DNA of 6,050 nucleotides from Spirochaeta sp. (GCA_020054965.1 JAIMZO010000106.1:1-6050); one strand, 5' to 3'; counted from the stretch's first letter, positions 1 through 6,050 are shown. Notes: a model not told the origin generated them from the sequence alone. Made by a program: numbers and translations.

Positions 1-756
1 CAAAGTAATCGGCTCGGTGACCCAGCTATAGAAAACAAACTTGCCATTGTGCCTGATCATCTCACTCGCTGCATTGAAGGAATCTGCGCTCCCTGCTGCC
101 TCGACCACGACATCGGCTCCAATACCACCAGTCAACTCCTTCACAATCGCAACGGGGTCTTCTTTGGTAATGTTAATCGTAATGTCTGTTCCCAGCTTCT
201 TTGCAATTTTCAGTTTCCCTTCCAAGGTATCCACAACGATTACCTTATGTGCCCCCTTTGCCTTGGAGCACTGAGCTATGATCTGACCAGCGAAACCTCC
301 CCCCATGATGACCACTGTATCTCCCAGCTGCACCTCTGAATTAAGGCCAGAATACATAGCACATGAAATTGGCTCGCCCAGACATGCCAGGTCCATCTCT
401 AGACCCTTGGGAACTGGTTGGAGCTGCCACGTCTTGGAGAGGAAATAATCGGCATAGTTGTTGTTCCACCCAAAGGCAATCACTTTATCGCCTACTTGGT
501 ATTCGCTCACCTTCGATCCAACCTCCACAACAGTGCCTCCACTTTCATGCCCGAGGGGAAAGGGAAACTTTGGTGGATGGCGGAACTCAGCAGTCTTTGG
601 GGGAAGCTTGCCCCGGTAGAAAAGCTTGTCCGACCCGCAAATGCCCATCAGATGGTTTTTTACGATGACCTCATCATCCCCACATACCAGTCTCTTCTCG
701 ATTAGATCGATATCATAGGGCCCCTTCAGCAAGGCTGCGCGTGTTATTACGGCCAT
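1..756 (-). CDS. Zinc-dependent medium-chain alcohol/polyol dehydrogenase (C-terminus cut off by window edge)
   Basis: The 252 visible codons encode an MDR-family dehydrogenase; members are usually about 340-350 residues, so the last quarter or so lies beyond the left edge. Catalytic zinc ligands are visible: Cys40 in GICGSD, His70-Glu71 in PLGHESGG, and Glu128 in LGEPISCA, an arrangement typical of sorbitol/threonine dehydrogenase relatives. The nucleotide-binding motif GGGFAG (152-157) follows, with Asp176 at the end of the next strand (VIVVD), which favours NAD(H) over NADP(H). The four-cysteine structural-zinc loop expected around residues 90-110 is absent. The ATG at 756 is preceded by AAAAGGAG (763-770, read on the minus strand) and overlaps the end of the aldolase gene by 10 nt, so it is the last visible gene of the operon. 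Inferred role: oxidation or reduction of a hydroxyl in the same acid-sugar or polyol pathway. The substrate cannot be read from the sequence. Confidence 0.9.
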   Translation of the reverse strand, partial: MAVITRAALLKGPYDIDLIEKRLVCGDDEVIVKNHLMGICGSDKLFYRGKLPPKTAEFRHPPKFPFPLGHESGGTVVEVGSKVSEYQVGDKVIAFGWNNNYADYFLSKTWQLQPVPKGLEMDLACLGEPISCAMYSGLNSEVQLGDTVVIMGGGFAGQIIAQCSKAKGAHKVIVVDTLEGKLKIAKKLGTDITINITKEDPVAIVKELTGGIGADVVVEAAGSADSFNAASEMIRHNGKFVFYSWVTEPITL

Positions 757-1406
757 TGTTGACTCCTTTTATTATTTTGTTTTTCTTTATTTCTCAGATA
801 ATCAATTTCATTCTCACTGAGGTATCTTACCTTTTCATCCTTGAGCAGATAGACCAGCTTGGCGGTTTCCTCAAACTCCTCCATCAGGTCCATCGCAACT
901 TCCAAAGATGAACCGGTAATCACAGGACCATGGTTCTGCAAGAGAAACGCATTTCTTTTACCAGCCCATTTGCCAAGCGCTTCAGCCAATCGGTCATCCC
1001 CTGGTGGATAGTAGGGAATCATCTCAATCATATCTATCTTCATTACAAAATAGGGCGTGAATGGCTTGATGATCTCATTGGTATCGATATCTGCAATGCA
1101 AGAAAGTCGTGTTGTCCAAGTCGAATGCAGATGAACCACAGCATGCACACTTGGGTCCTTGTAGAGAGCAAGATGAAACTTCACCTCCTTGGACGGCTTC
1201 TTGCCGGATATGAGCATACCGGAGTTATCCACAAGACTGAGCTCGTCTGCAACCAGTCTGCCCAGACAGGATCCTGTGGGAGTAGCAAGGATGGTACTCC
1301 CATCAACGCGTACACTGACATTGCCGGCGCCGCCTGCCATATACCCCCGTTCATAGAGAGATTTACAAAATTGGACCATTTGGATTCTCAGTTCTGATTC
1401 ACTCAT
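747..1406 (-). CDS. otnC: Class II aldolase/adducin-family protein, probable 3-oxo-tetronate 4-phosphate decarboxylase (OtnC-like)
   Basis: A complete 219-residue protein of the zinc-dependent fuculose-phosphate aldolase fold; OtnC/YgbL-type members are about 210-220 residues. Visible landmarks are the phosphate-binding GGAGNVSVR (25-33), the ATPTG loop (41-45), the probable catalytic acid Glu74 in PSKEVKFH, the zinc ligands His92 and His94 in VVHLHS, and the third His159 in QNHGPV. In described tetronate pathways the enzyme next to an OtnK kinase decarboxylates 3-oxo-tetronate 4-phosphate to dihydroxyacetone phosphate. That role is inferred here from the adjacent kinase; an aldolase or epimerase on another sugar phosphate is the alternative. 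The ATG overlaps the kinase stop as ATGA (4 nt), with AAGGAG five bases upstream, indicating coupled translation. The C-terminal end (about 207-219) is polar and Lys/Gln/Asn-rich. Cytoplasmic; no signal peptide. Confidence 0.88.
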   Translation of the reverse strand: MSESELRIQMVQFCKSLYERGYMAGGAGNVSVRVDGSTILATPTGSCLGRLVADELSLVDNSGMLISGKKPSKEVKFHLALYKDPSVHAVVHLHSTWTTRLSCIADIDTNEIIKPFTPYFVMKIDMIEMIPYYPPGDDRLAEALGKWAGKRNAFLLQNHGPVITGSSLEVAMDLMEEFEETAKLVYLLKDEKVRYLSENEIDYLRNKEKQNNKRSQQWP

Positions 1407-2665
1407 ACCATCTCCTTCTGAGCCTTGATGAAGAAATCATCGCTCCCAAAATTCCCGCTCTTGAGGACAAGAAAGACATCTTCTTCAACTGCCTTAAGCC
1501 AAGGAACCCCTGGATCAATCTGAGGCCCGATGAAAAACGAATCGATACCAAGGCTCTGAACCACCTTGCCGCTGGTCTCCCCACCGGCGGTAATATAATT
1601 TCGTACACCCATCTTATGCAATTCCACTGCAAGGTTGCCAAAGAATGCTTCTATTGCTTCCTCAATAACGCCGGCTGGATACTTCTCTCTCGAAAGGGCA
1701 AGTTCTTCTGGAGGTACGGTTGCATACACCAAGGGGGCGAATGGATCATCTAGACGGGGTGTGAGCCAATCAAGTACTTCCTTCAGGTATCCATCCTTGT
1801 CCCTGATCAATTCATCCTTGCTAATCTTGAGCGCATCGGCACTATTGCGGTACAGGGAGACCTGCCGGTTGGTTGCTTCCGAGCATGAACCGGCAAGGAT
1901 AATCGTCTTGGCAACTTTGGGTCTCCCGCCAGCTATAGCGTTTGCCTTGTTCATGACATCAGAGCAATAGAGGCTCGCCAAGGATGCTGCAAGTCCCGAT
2001 CCCCCTGTGATAAGGGGCATATCAACGAGAGCTTGGGCTGCAATGTCAAGATGCGCCTGATCTATAGCATCGAGGACCACATAGCTGTACCCCTTTTCCC
2101 TTGAATGCTTCAGAAAAGCCTTTACAGCATCCACTCCAGCATTGAGGGTTTCCACATGTAGGCTGGCTGCCTTTCCCTTTGACTGGCTCTCCATCACTCG
2201 GCTGAGCTTGGAATCTTTCATTGGGGTAACAGGGTGGTTTCGCATCCCCGACTCATTGAGCAACTGGTCATATACAAACAAGTAGCCTTTGTAGATTGTC
2301 CTGCCGTTGACAGGGAGGGCTGGGCATACCACCGTCTGGTCAGTTTCCAGCTCTTGCATCAAGGCATCGACAACAGGCCCTATGTTGCCCTTTTCTGTCG
2401 AATCAAATGTTGAGCAGTACTTGAAATAGATCTGCTCACACCCCTGCCCTTGAAGCCACTTGAGGGCGGAGAGAGAATCCCTCACCGCCTCTTCCTTCGG
2501 ACACGAGCGGGATTTCAGGCTCACAACCCAGGAGTCAACCTGTAATTTTAAATCGTGGTCGGGCACTCCATTTACCTGAACCGTGGTGATCCCATTGGCC
2601 ACGAGAAAACCTGCAATATCAGTGGCCCCGGTAAAATCATCTGCTATGACACCAATTTTCTTCAT
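1403..2665 (-). CDS. otnK: Four-carbon acid sugar kinase, probable 3-oxo-tetronate 4-kinase (OtnK family, formerly DUF1537)
   Basis: A complete 420-residue kinase of the usual length for the family. The N-terminal sugar-binding domain carries IADDFTGATD (7-16), KYCSTFDST (82-90), CPALPVNGRT (114-123) and the HPVTPMKDS loop (144-152). The C-terminal nucleotide-binding domain carries AGSCSEATNRQ (258-268), TAGGETSGKVV (359-369), DPGVPW (384-389) and LKSGNFGSDDFF (401-412). These are the hallmark motifs of ATP-dependent acid-sugar kinases that phosphorylate 3-oxo-tetronate or related acids. The family also includes D-threonate kinases and kinases acting on branched 3-oxo-isoapionate, so the exact substrate is open. 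The neighbouring OtnC-like aldolase favours 3-oxo-tetronate chemistry. The ATG at 2665 lies 8 nt after the stop of the upstream oxidoreductase gene, and the likely ribosome-binding sequence AGGATG overlaps that stop codon. No frameshift or missing motif is visible. Confidence 0.93.
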   Translation of the reverse strand: MKKIGVIADDFTGATDIAGFLVANGITTVQVNGVPDHDLKLQVDSWVVSLKSRSCPKEEAVRDSLSALKWLQGQGCEQIYFKYCSTFDSTEKGNIGPVVDALMQELETDQTVVCPALPVNGRTIYKGYLFVYDQLLNESGMRNHPVTPMKDSKLSRVMESQSKGKAASLHVETLNAGVDAVKAFLKHSREKGYSYVVLDAIDQAHLDIAAQALVDMPLITGGSGLAASLASLYCSDVMNKANAIAGGRPKVAKTIILAGSCSEATNRQVSLYRNSADALKISKDELIRDKDGYLKEVLDWLTPRLDDPFAPLVYATVPPEELALSREKYPAGVIEEAIEAFFGNLAVELHKMGVRNYITAGGETSGKVVQSLGIDSFFIGPQIDPGVPWLKAVEEDVFLVLKSGNFGSDDFFIKAQKEMV

Positions 2666-2673
2666 TTTTCATC

Positions 2674-4062
2674 CTAAAGAAACAGGCTATCCTGCTCCCT
2701 TCTCAGGGACCAAAGCATTGTATCTGTCTCGGGTAATTCAAGCATCTCTGCAGTAAGCAACTGCCCGTCCGATACATCTTCCTTCAATTTCATTCCATCA
2801 GCGAGGTAATAAGGAAGTTGCATATTCTCATCAATCCTCTTGGCTGGACGAAGAATACCATCGAAACCCTCAATGACGTGATGATGACCTACAGCCTTTA
2901 ACTCGGTGCCTGCTTTCATATCACGATTGGCTTTTGCAACCAGGTCGTAACGAGGTGTGGGATTATCTGATCCGGTGGGAAGGCCTAACATCCCCACGGA
3001 GAAAACGCTGTATAGAGCCTCAAATCCAAGATAGTGGGCAGGATAGTAGATCATGGCTGCCTTACCATTCCTGCTTACGGGGACACCCTTCTCCTTCAGG
3101 ACCTGCCAGGTTTCCTCATCGTCACAGGCAACCACGACAAACTCGCCTCCCTCCATACTCTGCTCATCGAACCTCCTGAGACAGTTATAGACATCGATTT
3201 TCATGGTTCCATCGAACAGTCCACCTGCTTCTTTGGAACACATCAAATCCGGTACCTCAAGAGTCCTAGCCACCGGATAGTGGAACGCTTCGATGTCGGG
3301 ATTGAACTCAGGGAGGTGGTTGCAGACAATGGCCATTTCTGCTAGGTCCGGGATAGCCCGCTGGTCGAACATATGAAGCATCTTGCTGCGTTTTTCTACG
3401 GTCGCCTCAAAGTCATCACCAAGATCCCAGACTTCGGAGAAACCTGGAATAACCACTGTCTTTCCAAGTACTTCCACCGATGAATTTGTCGGGTCATAGA
3501 TGAAGTCATATTCACTTGCCTTGCCAATACCAAGAATGGTGAGCCCTGCATTACGTGCCCACGTGACGAGACCAATGAGCAGTGATGGTTGATCACCTTC
3601 TGCCAAGGAGTAGATGACCCCCTTTTCCCTGGCTTTTTCTGCAAGCAGGGGTCCGACCACAGAATCAGCTTCCTTGGTCACGATGACAACATTTTTTTTG
3701 TTTTCTATCGCAGAGAGACAGTAAGAAGCAGCAGCTTCCGGATTCCCCGTTCCTTCTATAACCACATCGAAGGGCATCTCCATGGCTAAGGGAATGTTAT
3801 CAAATATGAGGAACTTTCCTTCGCTAAACGCTTTCAGCCCAGCTTGCTTGTCGGTGCAATGCATGATGTCAGACTCATTCACCCCAATGGAAAGGTAGGC
3901 GTCCCTACATTTCTGGATATTCCTACCACAGAGGATGCGAATGGAAAGTCTCTTGTTCCTTACCCCATATACAAAGAGGGAATGGTTGAAACCTCCCACG
4001 CCGATAATAGCCAATTCAAGTTTTCCCTTCTTGGAATTGGAGAACAGCAAGTCATAGTTCAT
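2674..4062 (-). CDS. COG4091-type NAD(P)-dependent oxidoreductase with SAF-like C-terminal domain (homoserine dehydrogenase-like / DRL superfamily)
   Basis: A 462-residue protein from the chosen ATG. It has an N-terminal Rossmann domain with LAIIGVGGFN (17-26), a second core strand DVVIEGTGNPEA (99-110), and a catalytic-domain stretch from NVVIVTKEAD (124-133) to AEGDQPS (154-160). The C-terminus resembles a SAF/AFP-like module (about 370-440), ending in the family-typical LRREQDSLF (453-461). Such proteins are often auto-annotated as homoserine dehydrogenase or as FlgA-like because of the SAF part. The best-studied COG4091 relative is Brucella DRL, a deoxyxylulose-phosphate reductoisomerase-like enzyme of isoprenoid synthesis. 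First position in an acid-sugar operon argues instead for oxidation or oxido-isomerisation of the pathway substrate; this is inference. The frame stays open to an ATG at 4149, but the start at 4062 is preferred because AAGGAG lies 8 bases upstream and the predicted sigma-54 promoter falls inside the longer reading. Cytoplasmic. Confidence 0.85.
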   Translation of the reverse strand: MNYDLLFSNSKKGKLELAIIGVGGFNHSLFVYGVRNKRLSIRILCGRNIQKCRDAYLSIGVNESDIMHCTDKQAGLKAFSEGKFLIFDNIPLAMEMPFDVVIEGTGNPEAAASYCLSAIENKKNVVIVTKEADSVVGPLLAEKAREKGVIYSLAEGDQPSLLIGLVTWARNAGLTILGIGKASEYDFIYDPTNSSVEVLGKTVVIPGFSEVWDLGDDFEATVEKRSKMLHMFDQRAIPDLAEMAIVCNHLPEFNPDIEAFHYPVARTLEVPDLMCSKEAGGLFDGTMKIDVYNCLRRFDEQSMEGGEFVVVACDDEETWQVLKEKGVPVSRNGKAAMIYYPAHYLGFEALYSVFSVGMLGLPTGSDNPTPRYDLVAKANRDMKAGTELKAVGHHHVIEGFDGILRPAKRIDENMQLPYYLADGMKLKEDVSDGQLLTAEMLELPETDTMLWSLRREQDSLFL

Positions 4063-4070
4063 GGATGATG

Positions 4071-4076
4071 CTCCTT
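4071..4076 (-). promoter_or_regulatory. Shine-Dalgarno sequence deciding the start of the oxidoreductase gene
   Basis: Read on the minus strand this is AAGGAG, followed by an 8-base spacer (CATCATCC) and ATG at 4062. It settles the start against the in-frame upstream ATGs at 4149, 4134 and 4083, none of which has a comparable site. Confidence 0.85.
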
Positions 4077-4105
4077 CATGCATTTCTAGTGTTACATACA
4101 CACCA

Positions 4106-4123
4106 TTGCAATAAGGATGCCAA
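4106..4123 (-). promoter_or_regulatory. Sigma-54 (-24/-12) promoter of the catabolic operon
   Basis: On the minus strand the bases read TTGGCATCCTTATTGCAA. This has the invariant GG (4121-4120) and GC (4109-4108) separated by exactly 10 bases, and it fits the sigma-54 consensus TGGCAC-N5-TTGC with one mismatch in the -24 block. The predicted transcript start is near 4096, giving a leader of about 34 nt that contains the AAGGAG site at 4071-4076. A PrpR-type enhancer-binding protein encoded divergently next door makes a sigma-54 promoter expected here. The match is by eye and no transcript start has been measured. Confidence 0.85.
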
Positions 4124-4150
4124 CATGAAGACATTATGCAATTCCTCAAG

Positions 4151-4190
4151 ATTTCATTTTATATTTTTATATTCAGTAATGAGTAATATT
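4151..4190. other. AT-rich tract between promoter and putative enhancer
   Basis: Thirty-five of these 40 bases are A or T, with several T and A runs. The tract lies between the -24/-12 element and the putative enhancer sites, where sigma-54 systems often need a bend (IHF or intrinsic) to bring the activator to the polymerase. No convincing IHF consensus is visible, so a bending role is only inferred. Confidence 0.4.
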
Positions 4191-4195
4191 CTCCC

Positions 4196-4227
4196 AAAGA
4201 ACATTGGATATAGATTGAGCGTTCTTT
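4196..4227. repeat. 7-bp perfect inverted repeat with 18-nt spacer
   Basis: AAAGAAC at 4196-4202 is the exact reverse complement of GTTCTTT at 4221-4227, and the match extends in neither direction. It sits between the AT-rich tract and the tandem dyads. It could be a second regulator site or chance; it is too short and too widely spaced to call a terminator. Confidence 0.3.
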
Positions 4228-4252
4228 CATCTGTACCCCTGCATATTTTTGC

Positions 4253-4298
4253 TTGCAAACCCAATTGTATGGATGCAAAATGTATTGCGTTTATGCAA
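4253..4298. promoter_or_regulatory. Tandem 20-bp-period dyads, putative enhancer (UAS) for the PrpR-type activator
   Basis: The core WTGCAA starts at 4253 (TTGCAA), 4273 (ATGCAA) and 4293 (ATGCAA), exactly 20 bp apart. Twelve bases into the first two units come TTGTAT (4265-4270) and TTGCGT (4285-4290), near-complements of the first arm. Units one and two are thus imperfect 18-bp dyads of the form WTGCAA-N6-TTGYRT, and the third is a half site. The dyads are centred about 166 and 186 bp upstream of the predicted sigma-54 transcript start, a usual enhancer distance, and end about 20-30 bp before the regulator start codon. Assignment to this regulator is inference. An alternative 14-bp unit, TTGYRT-N2-ATGCAA, describes the same bases. 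Confidence 0.6.
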
Positions 4299-4304
4299 CT
4301 TGTC

Positions 4305-4312
4305 AAGAAAGG
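4305..4312 (+). promoter_or_regulatory. Ribosome-binding site of the activator gene
   Basis: AAGAAAGG is followed by a 7-base spacer and ATG at 4320. It supports this ATG as the start of the PrpR-type protein, whose N-terminal domain begins directly with a beta strand (MINISFIVPY). Confidence 0.65.
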
Positions 4313-4319
4313 TAATACC

Positions 4320-6050
4320 ATGATAAATATTTCGTTCATCGTCCCCTATAAAGCAATGAAGTACGTTGTTGAGGAAATTTTCTCATCGCATCAGGAAAAG
4401 GCGGAACTTCGTCCGAACATCCTTACAAAAACGGTGGATGAAATCCAGAAGGAAGATCTGGAACAGGCTGACATTGTAATCGCTCGTGGCTACTCGGCAA
4501 ACAGGGTAAAGGCTACCAACGTGCCGGTGCTACCCATCTCTGTAACAGGCTTCGACATCACAGTTGCCCTCAACTCTTGTATTCAAAAATACAATCCTAC
4601 AAAAATTGCTGTCATCGGCCCACTAAATACCGTCTACGGCATAGAGGAGATAGCAAGTGTCTTTTCCTGTGAGATCGCGAGTTATCAAGTGTCGAATCCC
4701 AATGACTTGAAAAGCATCATCCTCCGAGCTCAAGCTGAAGGAGCAACTGCCATCATCGCAGGTAAGAGCGGTACTTCAATAGCCACAGCTCTTGGTATTG
4801 ATGCAATAATGATCCTTAGCGGACGTAAGACGATAATGCAGTCCATAGACGAAGCAATCCGTGCTGTGCGCATAATGCGCCAGGAACGTGAAAGAACCGA
4901 CCGCTTCAAGGGTATTATGGACTACTCATTCGAAGGCATCCTCTCAGTAAACAACGAAGGCATCATAACTACAGCAAACAACTACGCACGAAAGGTACTC
5001 GACGGCTTGAATAATGAGCCCGAACAGATATATCTAAAGGATGTGCTTCCCCAACTCGACAGCCAGGCAGTATTGGAAGGACGGACTAAGATCCTGGGCG
5101 AATTGATACAGATACAAAAGAACCTCTACACCTTCAACTGTGTATGTGCCGGAGACACGGGGGCGGTTGTCACTTTCACTAATGTATCCAAGATACAGGA
5201 ACTGGAAGGTCAGATCAGGAGCAAGTTGCATAAGAAAGGTCTGGTTGCAAAGTACCAATTCACAGATGTGATTGGCAGTGAAGAAAAACTTCTAGAGACA
5301 ATCAAGCGAGCCAAGAAGTTCAGTAAGGCGGAATCGAATATTTATATTTTTGGAGAGACGGGAACAGGGAAGGAGCTCTTCGCCCAAAGCATCCATAACT
5401 CGAGTGCCCGGCGAGCACATCCGTTTGTAGCCATCAACTGCGCTGCCCTCTCGGACAATCTGTTAGAAAGCGAGCTTTTTGGGTACATGGATGGGGCATT
5501 TACCGGTGCCTCAAAAGGAGGAAAAATCGGACTTTTCGAACTTGCTCACCGAGGCACAGTGTTCCTCGATGAAATCGGAGATATTTCACCGAGTTTACAA
5601 AGCAAATTGCTGAGGGTCCTACAGGAACGTGAGATTCGGAGAATAGGGAGTGACCAGGTAATTCCAATAGATGTAAAGATCATCTGTGCATCGAATAAGA
5701 ACTTAAGCAGTCTGGTGGAAAGTGGGGTTTTTCGTGAGGACCTCTTCTACAGGCTCAATGTATTAAAACTCAAACTACCCCCACTACGAGAAAGGCCCAG
5801 GGACATCATCGACCTGGCCAAGCACTTTATCAAAATAAACTGCAAGAAACTCGGCTACAACTCCATTACTCTCTCTGGTGAGGCTGAAAAGTTGCTACAG
5901 AGCTACAGCTGGCTGGGAAACGTACGCGAGCTCTCCAATTTCTGTGAACGGCTGTGCGTTCTGCTAGAAGAAGGAGTGGCAGAAGCAACGGATGTGCTCG
6001 ATTGCTTGGAAGAATCGGAAAGACTCGAAAATTTAGATCGGAAGAGCACA
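4320..6050 (+). CDS. Sigma-54-dependent transcriptional activator, PrpR_N-PAS-AAA+ (C-terminus cut off by window edge)
   Basis: An open frame of 577 codons with no stop before the window end; trustworthy only to 6034, because the last codons lie in adapter-like sequence. Domains in order: a PrpR_N-type sensor (about 5-185) with DIVIARGYSA (51-60), PVLPISVTGFDI (69-80) and AIIAGKSGTSIA (144-155); a PAS domain (about 196-290) with MDYSFEGILSVNNEG (200-214); a linker with KKGLVAKYQF (305-314); and an AAA+ domain from about 318. The ATPase has Walker A GETGTGKE (345-352), the sigma-54-contacting GAFTGA loop (392-397), Walker B GTVFLDEIGD (412-421), arginine-finger region FREDLFYRLN (471-480) and sensor II GNVREL (533-538), so it should be competent to activate sigma-54. 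The Fis-type helix-turn-helix expected at the C-terminus is missing. PrpR_N domains bind small metabolites (2-methylcitrate in PrpR); here the inducer is presumably an intermediate of the divergent acid-sugar operon. Confidence 0.93.
   Translation, partial: MINISFIVPYKAMKYVVEEIFSSHQEKAELRPNILTKTVDEIQKEDLEQADIVIARGYSANRVKATNVPVLPISVTGFDITVALNSCIQKYNPTKIAVIGPLNTVYGIEEIASVFSCEIASYQVSNPNDLKSIILRAQAEGATAIIAGKSGTSIATALGIDAIMILSGRKTIMQSIDEAIRAVRIMRQERERTDRFKGIMDYSFEGILSVNNEGIITTANNYARKVLDGLNNEPEQIYLKDVLPQLDSQAVLEGRTKILGELIQIQKNLYTFNCVCAGDTGAVVTFTNVSKIQELEGQIRSKLHKKGLVAKYQFTDVIGSEEKLLETIKRAKKFSKAESNIYIFGETGTGKELFAQSIHNSSARRAHPFVAINCAALSDNLLESELFGYMDGAFTGASKGGKIGLFELAHRGTVFLDEIGDISPSLQSKLLRVLQEREIRRIGSDQVIPIDVKIICASNKNLSSLVESGVFREDLFYRLNVLKLKLPPLRERPRDIIDLAKHFIKINCKKLGYNSITLSGEAEKLLQSYSWLGNVRELSNFCERLCVLLEEGVAEATDVLDCLEESERLENLDRKST
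6035..6050 (+). other. Illumina TruSeq adapter remnant at the contig end
   Basis: AGATCGGAAGAGCACA is identical to the first 16 bases of the standard TruSeq read-through adapter and runs exactly to the final base. A chance match at one position has odds of about one in four billion. Codons read through it (Asp-Arg-Lys-Ser-Thr at the end of the activator) should be disregarded. Confidence 0.92.

Noticed and set aside
49..705. Overlapping plus-strand open frames of about 95-101 codons
   Set aside because: They are antisense shadows of the medium-chain dehydrogenase, whose catalytic and nucleotide-binding motifs read cleanly on the minus strand.
930..1397. 155-codon open frame on the plus strand
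   Set aside because: It lies entirely antisense to the well-supported class II aldolase gene, and its translation shows no recognisable domain.
4063..4149. N-terminal extension of the oxidoreductase reading frame to an ATG at 4149 (29 extra residues)
   Set aside because: The stretch is Cys/Met-rich and unlike a Rossmann leader, has no good ribosome-binding site, and contains the predicted sigma-54 promoter. The ATG at 4062 has AAGGAG at proper spacing.
4145..4157. Weak IHF-like site (TCAA-N4-TCA) at the edge of the AT-rich tract
   Set aside because: The flanking WA and the TTR end do not match the consensus well enough.
4253..4281. Possible sigma-70 promoter for the activator (TTGCAA, 17-bp spacer, CAAAAT)
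   Set aside because: Only four of six bases match in each box, and the same bases are better explained by the tandem dyads. The activator must have a promoter nearby, but I cannot place it with confidence.
4154..4339. 61-codon minus-strand open frame in the intergenic region
   Set aside because: It overlaps the activator start and the tandem dyads, lies in AT-rich DNA and resembles no protein I recognise.
6011..6024. AGAATCGGAAAGAC resembles the adapter-like sequence 24 bases later, hinting at a genuine local duplication
   Set aside because: It is imperfect and ordinary for Glu/Ser/Arg-rich coding sequence, whereas the terminal match to the adapter is exact and flush with the edge.

Overview
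The window carries a four-gene catabolic operon on the minus strand and a divergent sigma-54-type activator gene on the plus strand. Both outer genes are cut by the window ends. The last 16 bases (6035-6050) match the start of the Illumina TruSeq adapter exactly. The right edge is therefore probably an untrimmed end of an assembled, possibly metagenomic, contig rather than genomic DNA.

Layout. From right to left on the minus strand: a COG4091-type NAD(P)-dependent oxidoreductase with a SAF-like C-terminus (2674-4062), an OtnK-type acid-sugar kinase of the former DUF1537 family (1403-2665), an OtnC-type class II aldolase/decarboxylase (747-1406), and a zinc-dependent medium-chain dehydrogenase (1-756, C-terminus missing). 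Successive genes are separated by 8 nt, overlap by 4 nt and overlap by 10 nt, so they almost certainly form one transcript with coupled translation. On the plus strand, 4320 to the right end encodes a PrpR_N-PAS-AAA+ enhancer-binding protein whose C-terminal DNA-binding domain lies beyond the edge.

The 257-bp divergent intergenic region (4063-4319) can be read as a complete sigma-54 control region. A GG-N10-GC (-24/-12) element at 4106-4123 points toward the operon and has a strong Shine-Dalgarno sequence downstream of it. An AT-rich tract at 4151-4190 follows, and then two tandem 18-bp dyads at a 20-bp period (4253-4290, plus a half site at 4293-4298), about 165-185 bp upstream of the predicted transcript start. 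That is where enhancer sites for such an activator are expected. They also lie just upstream of the regulator gene, which would suit autoregulation.

Likely job: catabolism of a tetronate-like (four-carbon) or branched acid sugar. Oxidation to a 3-oxo acid, phosphorylation by the kinase and decarboxylation by the aldolase-fold enzyme would yield dihydroxyacetone phosphate or a related triose phosphate. The usual LtnD/DenD-type dehydrogenase and OtnI isomerase are absent from the visible part. Their place is taken by the COG4091 protein and the medium-chain dehydrogenase, so the substrate and first steps may differ from described pathways.

Organism: a bacterium with sigma-54, moderate GC and strong AAGGAG ribosome-binding sites. 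A spirochaete of the Sphaerochaeta type or a clostridial Firmicute would fit, but this is a weak impression from protein style, not a determination.
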